NCBI RefSeq assembly: GCF_027580225.2
Contig: NC_073353.2
Span: forward strand, 36,739,001-36,803,000
Origin: Misgurnus anguillicaudatus
Lineage: Eukaryota > Chordata > Actinopteri > Cypriniformes > Cobitidae
DNA: 64,000 nt
Direction of reading: 5' to 3'
Shown: piece by piece, positions 59,068 to 64,000 of the stretch
Layout of the letters: each line of letters begins with the position of its first letter
How positions within the stretch are numbered: position 1 is the stretch's first letter
The notes under the pieces: generated by a model
What the model was told of the DNA's origin: nothing
What the model saw: the letters and a program-made list of their open reading frames with translations, nothing else
The model's database searches: none
Translations under genes and position numbers: made by a program

Positions 59068-60057
59068 CTGCAAAAACAGATTTTCTTACTTTGTTTTTTT
59101 GTCTTGTTTTCAGTACAAATATCTAAAAATTCCTAAAATAAAGAAAATATTTTGTCTTGATGAGCAAAATGACAAGAAATGATGAGAAAATAAGTCTATT
59201 TTTATACAAAAAATATACAATTTAAGTGAACTTAACTCTTTCCCCGCCAGCGTTTTTAAAAAAAGTTGCCAGCCAGCGCCAGCATTTTTCATGATTTTCA
59301 CAAAAGTTTAATGCCTTCCAGAAAATGTTCTTCTTTAAATATATAAACAAACAATATATCAGGAGAAAGAACAGACCCTCTGCTTTCAAACAAAAAAAAT
59401 TTTGAGCAAAAAGCTGAGATAATTCCATTTTTGCGAAGGACTTTTGATAGAGATCAGATGCAGAGCGATCTTTAAAACATACACGGAGTTCTTTCTCTTT
59501 CACGTGAGGCGCTACTTCCGGGTTGTATAAGTTGCGGTATTGCGGAAAGACGGAAAATCTCGTCATTGGCGGGGAAGCGTTTTCTCTCAATTGACGAGAT
59601 ATCTCGTCAATGGCGGCGAAAGAGTTAAATCTGCCAATGGGGTAAGAATTTTGTTTTTGGATTTTTCTTAAATTAAGTGTGTGAATGTGAAGTTTTAGCT
59701 CAAAATACCCCACAGATAATTTATTATAGCATGTTAAAATTACCACTTTGTATGTGCGAGCAAAAATGATTTTCAAGAAAAAAAAATTCTAAGTATTTTA
59801 AATTAAGATGTTTTTTCTTGATGAGCAAAATGACCCAAGAAAATAAGTCAAATTTAAGCCTGGCAAATTTTTTTGCTTATTTTATGCACAAAATCACTTA
59901 AATTTGATATTTTTGGTCTAAAAACTAGACTTATTTTCTAGGGTCATTTTGCTCATCAAGAAAAAGAATCTTAATTTAAGAATTTTTTTATATTTTTACT
60001 AAAAACAAGACAAAAATACTAAGATTTTTTTTTCTTGAAAATAATTTTTTGCAGTGT
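59068..60057. repeat. CACTGCAAAAAC foldback repeat, broken by a TTAA element
   Basis: Tips ACACTGCAAAAACAG (59070) and TTTTTTGCAGTGTG (60057), with the AAAATAAGTC and GATGAGCAAAATGAC words of the 44.7-kb family. The element at 59225-59636 lies inside it. Confidence 0.6.
59225..59636. mobile_element. TTAACTCTTTCCCCGCC element
   Basis: TTAACTCTTTCCCCGCCAGC at the left is mirrored by CAATGGCGGCGAAAGAGTTAA at the right. It has CTGCTTTCAAACAAA and CATACACGGAGT blocks shared with 63013-63503, and an internal ATTGACGAGATATCTCGTCAATGG palindrome. The 184-codon minus-strand frame (59222-59776) runs across it and has no protein-family signature, so it is rejected as a gene. Confidence 0.75.
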
Positions 60058-60389
60058 GTAAGTATAAAAAAGTCAGATTTTCATGATATGTCCCCTTTAA
60101 GAAAAAAGTCAATTTTTTTTCTTACCCCATTGGCAGATTTTTTTGCCTGTTTAAGCACAAATTCACTTAAATTTAATGTTTTTTGTCTTTTCTGTTTTAT
60201 GTGAATCAAATCCATCACATTGGTGTTGCTAGCACCATGTACTATCATTTGAGCCACAGGCACATTAATATGGCCAGAATCACTAACCAAGATGACTGCA
60301 GAGTGTAAACTAAATTGCCACAAGAAATTTTGTTACGATTCATTTAAATGTTTTATGACGTGAATCGGACACTGTGCTTTCACCCCAAG

Positions 60390-60570
60390 GTGTTTGTTGA
60401 GCTCAACGAGCTGATAGTGGACAAAAACCAGGAGATGCGTTGGAAGGAGACGGCACGCTGGATCAAGTTCGAGGAGGACGTGGAGGAGGAAACGGATCGC
60501 TGGGGTAAACCGCACGTGGCCTCTCTGTCCTTTCGGAGTCTGTTGGAGCTCCGCAGGACAATCACACATG
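60390..60570 (+). CDS. slc4a3: slc4a3 exon, start of the conserved SLC4 cytoplasmic domain
   Basis: Acceptor CACCCCAAG. Phase 0 entry reads [15 protein letters not shown], then [19 protein letters not shown] and [19 protein letters not shown], the most recognisable stretch of the SLC4 N-terminal (band 3 cytoplasmic) domain. ETARW and the (W/G)KP-H-V-A-S-L-S-F motif are shared by AE1-3 and Na+/HCO3- cotransporters; the E-T-x-R-W-G-K-P form is the AE2/AE3 type. The domain dimerises and regulates pH-dependent exchange. The donor GTAGGA at 60571 is phase 1. Confidence 0.97.
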
Positions 60571-61270
60571 GTAGGAATCCACTTCTCTGCCAGCGCCCTT
60601 ATTTCAGCGCCCGGAATCCTGTTTCAAACATCTACACGCTTCAGACGTTGTTGACAAACTCTAAATCTCTGGTGTCTTATGACTGACACAATTCAAATTG
60701 ACACTTAAATTACAAAATGGATTAAGCATTCCTGGGCAGATCTGTGTTTTGACCGTAAAATATGATTATTATACACGCAAGGATAACAAGATAAACAATC
60801 TTTGGCAGATAGCAAACATACGGTCCAAACATGTGTCTGTCTGTGAAAAGATATTGGTGGGAGTTTTGGCTGCTTTGGCGCTTAAGCAAAAATGTTTGTT
60901 ACTTGCTGACAAAATAAGGGATTTTTTTCATAAAAGCGCCAGCAAAGATCAAAGTAATGATGGTAATATTATACAGAGCTGGGTGGTATTAACAAAGTCT
61001 TATATCATGGACCATATGAGTAATATAGTGTCAATATTGGTCTAATAAAAAACATTAACGCAATGATACTTTGTATTTGGCACTTAATGTTATAACGGTC
61101 GGTAATGCAGTGAATGTTTTTAAAAATATTATGCATAATACTATGAATCATAGGCACGGATCATGTGGGTGCTCCGGGGCTTGAGCACCCTCACAAAAGT
61201 GCCAAATATGCTAAATTAATTTTAATTATAAATGCTTTTGAAATTCGTGAGCCTCTCTTAATTGGTGGAA
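60571..61270. other. slc4a3 intron, nothing recognised
   Basis: The 115-codon plus-strand frame at 60698-61045 has no domain I know and no splice borders that fit the neighbours; treated as chance. Confidence 0.4.
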
Positions 61271-62173
61271 TCTGCTCAGTTACTGGGATTTTCACGCACA
61301 ACCATTTCTAGGGTTTACAAAGAATGGTGTAAAAAGGAAAAACATCCAGTATGCGACAGTCCTGTGGGTGAAAATGCCTTGTTGATGCTAGAGGAGAATG
61401 GGCCGACTGATTCAAGCTGATAGAAGAGCAACTTTGCCTGAAATAACTACTCGTTACAACCGAGGTATGCAGCAAAGCATTTGTGAAGCCACAACACGCA
61501 CAACCTGGATGGGCTACAACAGCAGAAGACCCCACTGGGTACCACTCATCTCCACTACAAATAGGAAAAAGAGGCTACAATTTGAATGAGCTAGTCAAAA
61601 TTTCACAGTTGAAGACTGGAAAAATGTTGCCTGGTCTGATGAGTCTCGATTTCTTTTGAGACATTTTAGATGGTAGAGTCAGAATTTGGCGAAAACAGAA
61701 AGAGAACATGGATCCATCATGCCTTGTTACCACTGTGTAGGCTGGTGACAATTGGGCATCGTTTAAATGCCACGGCCTACCTAAGCATTGTTTTTGACCA
61801 TGTCCATCCCTTTATGACCACCATGTACCCATCCTCTGATGGCTACTTCCAGCAGGATAATGCACCATGTCACAAAGCTCGAATCACTTCAAATTGGTTT
61901 CTTGAACATGAAAATGAGTTCACTGTACTAAAATGGCCCCCACAGTCACCAGATCTCAACCCAATAGAGGATCTTTGGGATGTGGTGGAACCCACAAATC
62001 TCCATCAACTGCAAGATGCTATCCTATCAATATGGGCCAACATTTCTAAAGAATGCTTTCAGCACCTTGTTGAATCAATGCCACGTAGAATTAAGGCAGT
62101 TCTGAAGGCAAAAGGGGGTCAAACATAGTACTGTACTAGTATGAATTTCCTAATAATCCTTTAGGTGAGTGTA
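61271..62173 (+). mobile_element. Tc1/mariner element, 5'-truncated, copy 3
   Basis: Starts at a TCTGCTCAGTTACTGGG segment inside the transposase and ends at TTTAGGTGAGTG plus TA. DNAPCHKARI and PDLNPIEDLWDVVE are both intact in one frame (61855-61992), so the last two catalytic residues of the DDE triad survive. About 60 bp are lost near 61742 (compared with copy 2), about 24 bp after the catalytic Glu, and other indels break the N-terminal part. Inactive. Plus orientation within the slc4a3 intron. Confidence 0.85.
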
Positions 62174-62392
62174 TGTTGATGTACTGTGTATAATAATTAT
62201 GTAAACATTAGACAACCCTAGTATTTCGGAAAGTCTTTTGATTCAGGCTTCACCCCCTTCTTCATTATTCTGTAAAATCCTTCATTATGTAAAATTTGTA
62301 AAATATTGATCTTATAGTTGCACTATGAAAAAGTGGCCAAATTACATTCTGCATATTTCCTAATGTGACTAACGTTGTGTTTTCCTACCCAG

Positions 62393-62528
62393 GTGCCATT
62401 ATGCTGGACCTGGATCAGACCACACTGCCTGGCATCGCTCATCTGCTGGTGGAAACCATGATCATCTCAGACCAGATCAGAGCAGAAGATCGACCCAGCG
62501 AGCTGAGAGCCCTGCTGCTCAAACACAG
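62393..62528 (+). CDS. slc4a3: slc4a3 exon, last in the window
   Basis: Acceptor CTACCCAG. GT completes Gly, then AIMLDLDQTTLPGIAHLLVE and TMIISDQIRAEDRPSELRAL followed by LLKH. LPGIAHL-x-V-E-TMI matches AE3 (AE2 has a V-A-H-Q-V-V-E-Q-M-type form). The donor GTTAGT at 62529 is phase 2; the AG remainder plus the next exon would give Ser, fitting the L-L-L-K-H-S-H motif of the family. The rest of the cytoplasmic domain and the whole membrane domain are outside the window. Confidence 0.96.
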
Positions 62529-63012
62529 GTTAGTGACGGTCACGCATCAATACTCCAAACAAAGCTCATATCGATCTATTCCGCTGCGGGACTCGATGCC
62601 AATGTCATTCGACACAACTGCTGCATGTATTGGTTATCTGCTAAATGAAGTGGTGTGATTACATAAAGGCTTTTTATGACAGGGCACAGGCTGATGGAGG
62701 TTTTAATGGTGTATTGAGGTTGTGTTTATTGTCAAATAGGTTAAATCTAAAAGCGTTTAAAGGAATAGTTCATAAAAAATTAATATGTCATTATTTACTT
62801 ACCCACTTTTAAGCATGAAACATGAAGTGGGATGCTACGGAGCTCCTAAGGGGATATGGAGCAAAAATTAAATAAAGTATAGTTTCACATGTGCGCGTTA
62901 GTTTCACGTGCGTGCGAGAAAGTTTCACGTGAGCACGCAAAACTAAACTTAAAAAAATTCTGCACATGAAGTGATATAATTTTGGACTTTATGATGAACT
63001 TTAATTAAAACC
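62529..63012. other. slc4a3 intron with CACGTG-unit block
   Basis: 62844-62945 is a relative of the array at 17240-17400: CTCCTAAGGGGATATGGAGC, then TAGTTTCACATGTGCGCG and AGTTTCACGTGAGCACGC units. The remainder is unremarkable. Confidence 0.45.
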
Positions 63013-63503
63013 CTTAACTCATTCCCTGCCAGCATTTTTTGTGATATTCACAAAAGTTTCACAAAATTCCTTCTAGATTTTTTTTCTAAATATATATAAA
63101 CATACAAATATATCAAATGAAAAAACAGACCATCTGCTTTCAAACAAACACAACAGGAAAAAAAAACGTTTCATCCTATCTATATTTTTTTCTCTGCTTA
63201 TAAATTCTTAAATATGGGTATTTTTCTTTAAAAAAATATTTTTTTATGAAAAAGCTGAAATAATTGTATTTTTGTGAAAGAATTTTGTTAGAGCTCAGAT
63301 TCAGAATGATTATCAAAACATACACGGAGTGTAAAACTAGTAAATAATTTTTGCTTCAGTTATTTATAAGTTGGGTAAGTTCGCCATCTAGTTGATAATC
63401 AAGGTATTACAGATTAACATAAAAACTCATCAGGAACATGTTTTTTATGCAAATGTTTTCACTTAATTGACAAGATAACTCATTAATGGCGGGGAAAGAG
63501 TAA
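63013..63503. mobile_element. TTAACTC-family element
   Basis: TTAACTCATTCCCTGCCAGC at the left and TTAATGGCGGGGAAAGAGTAA at the right. Interior colinear with 59225-59636 (CTGCTTTCAAACAAACAC, CATACACGGAGTG). Non-coding. Confidence 0.7.
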
Positions 63504-63716
63504 ACTGTCACCTGTCCCGTATATGGGACACCTATGTTTACTTTAATATTTTGGATGTCAATTTCATGACAAACTATAGGGCTTATTCGATCTACGTCAT
63601 CAATGTTCGCGGCGGCCATATTGTTGACATAAAACTGTCAGTCTGTCAATTGACAAGCGAGGCAGCGTGGGTATTATGCATGGTATTATCGATGTAATTT
63701 TTTTTTAAACCGCGCG

Positions 63717-63881
63717 ATGGTGTGTGGTGTAATACACGGATGTTCTAACAACAGCAAAAAGAACCCCGGAATTATTTTTTATGCGATACCGACTGTCAGA
63801 AAACATGAAAGGAGACAGAGGAGTTGAACCATGAAGGAGAGACTCCCAACAGCAAAGTCTGTCCCCATCATTTTACCACAG
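63717..63881 (+). pseudogene. THAP-domain first exon, frameshifted
   Basis: An ATG at 63717 begins MVCGVIHGCSNNSKKNPG, then IIFYAIPTVRKHERR, and stops at TGA 63825 after 36 codons. The first half has the paired Cys, the C-x-N and the F-(Y/H)-x-(F/I)-P of THAP zinc fingers. In a second frame, 63851-63881 reads NSKVCPHHFTTG, the C-x2-H-F end of the C2CH motif, about 40 residues after the second Cys as in real THAP domains. A frameshift therefore splits the domain, and the usual conserved Trp is not seen. A donor (CAG then GTAACG) follows at 63882. Upstream CGGCGGCCATATTG resembles 5' sequence of THAP-bearing transposons. Probably a dead transposon or duplicated gene exon; DNA binding cannot be assumed. 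Confidence 0.6.
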
Positions 63882-64000
63882 GTAACGTTAGGGATACAGT
63901 TGTGTTCAAAATTATTCAACCCCAACTGAAATTGATGGTTTTGGCCGGTTTGACATTGATTTTGATCATTCAGTCATCCTGCTTACAATTACATCAAAGA

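Noticed and set aside
59222..59776. 184-codon minus-strand open frame, the longest in the window
   Set aside because: It crosses both ends of the TTAACTC element and the flanking foldback repeat, and has no domain signature; it is explained by repeat sequence.

Overview
This is a vertebrate genomic window, almost certainly from a cypriniform (zebrafish- or carp-like) teleost. It is AT-rich, has very low coding density and long introns, and carries the repeats typical of these fish: Tc1/mariner relics bounded by CACTCACCTAAAGG, hAT- and Harbinger-like non-autonomous elements, TTAA-ended palindromes, tRNA-derived SINEs, an L2-type LINE and long TA, GA and TG microsatellites. Most open frames over 60 codons here are chance frames inside repeats.

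One real gene is visible. It is the 5' half of a plus-strand SLC4 anion exchanger, best identified as slc4a3 (AE3, a Na+-independent Cl-/HCO3- exchanger). Exons lie at 38853-38978, 43473-43720, 44034-44209, 46645-46865, 57008-57147, 60390-60570 and 62393-62528. Every junction agrees in phase and has AG/GT borders. Together they encode about 408 residues of the cytoplasmic N-terminal domain; the membrane domain lies beyond the right edge. A possible upstream start exon is at 19514-19567, but its donor phase does not match the next exon unless an internal donor or an unseen exon is used. The intron between 46865 and 57008 holds a second, splice-compatible first exon (53045-53249) with an acidic 68-residue N-terminus. 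Its position and phase are those of the alternative first exon of mammalian cardiac AE3, so the locus probably makes long and short isoforms from two promoters.

Layout: 1-19 kb is repeat-rich sequence upstream of any recognised exon, with nested transposons and one minus-strand transposon-type first exon at 9875-10089. 19.4-38.8 kb is a candidate first intron. 28.5-43.3 kb is peculiar: blocks of intron, and a piece of the 38.9-kb exon, recur at 1.3-2.2 kb spacing, but the later copies are interleaved at tens-of-bases scale with unrelated transposon sequence (a hAT-like element near 35.5 kb, an L2 LINE at 41-43 kb). That texture suggests a chimeric assembly of haplotypes more than natural duplication. 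43.4-62.5 kb holds the well-behaved exons, separated by repeat-filled introns. 63.7 kb to the end has a frameshifted THAP domain fragment, probably transposon-derived.

No true tRNA, rRNA or CRISPR array was seen, and no bacterial or viral gene was recognised. Repeat names are by motif recognition and are provisional.
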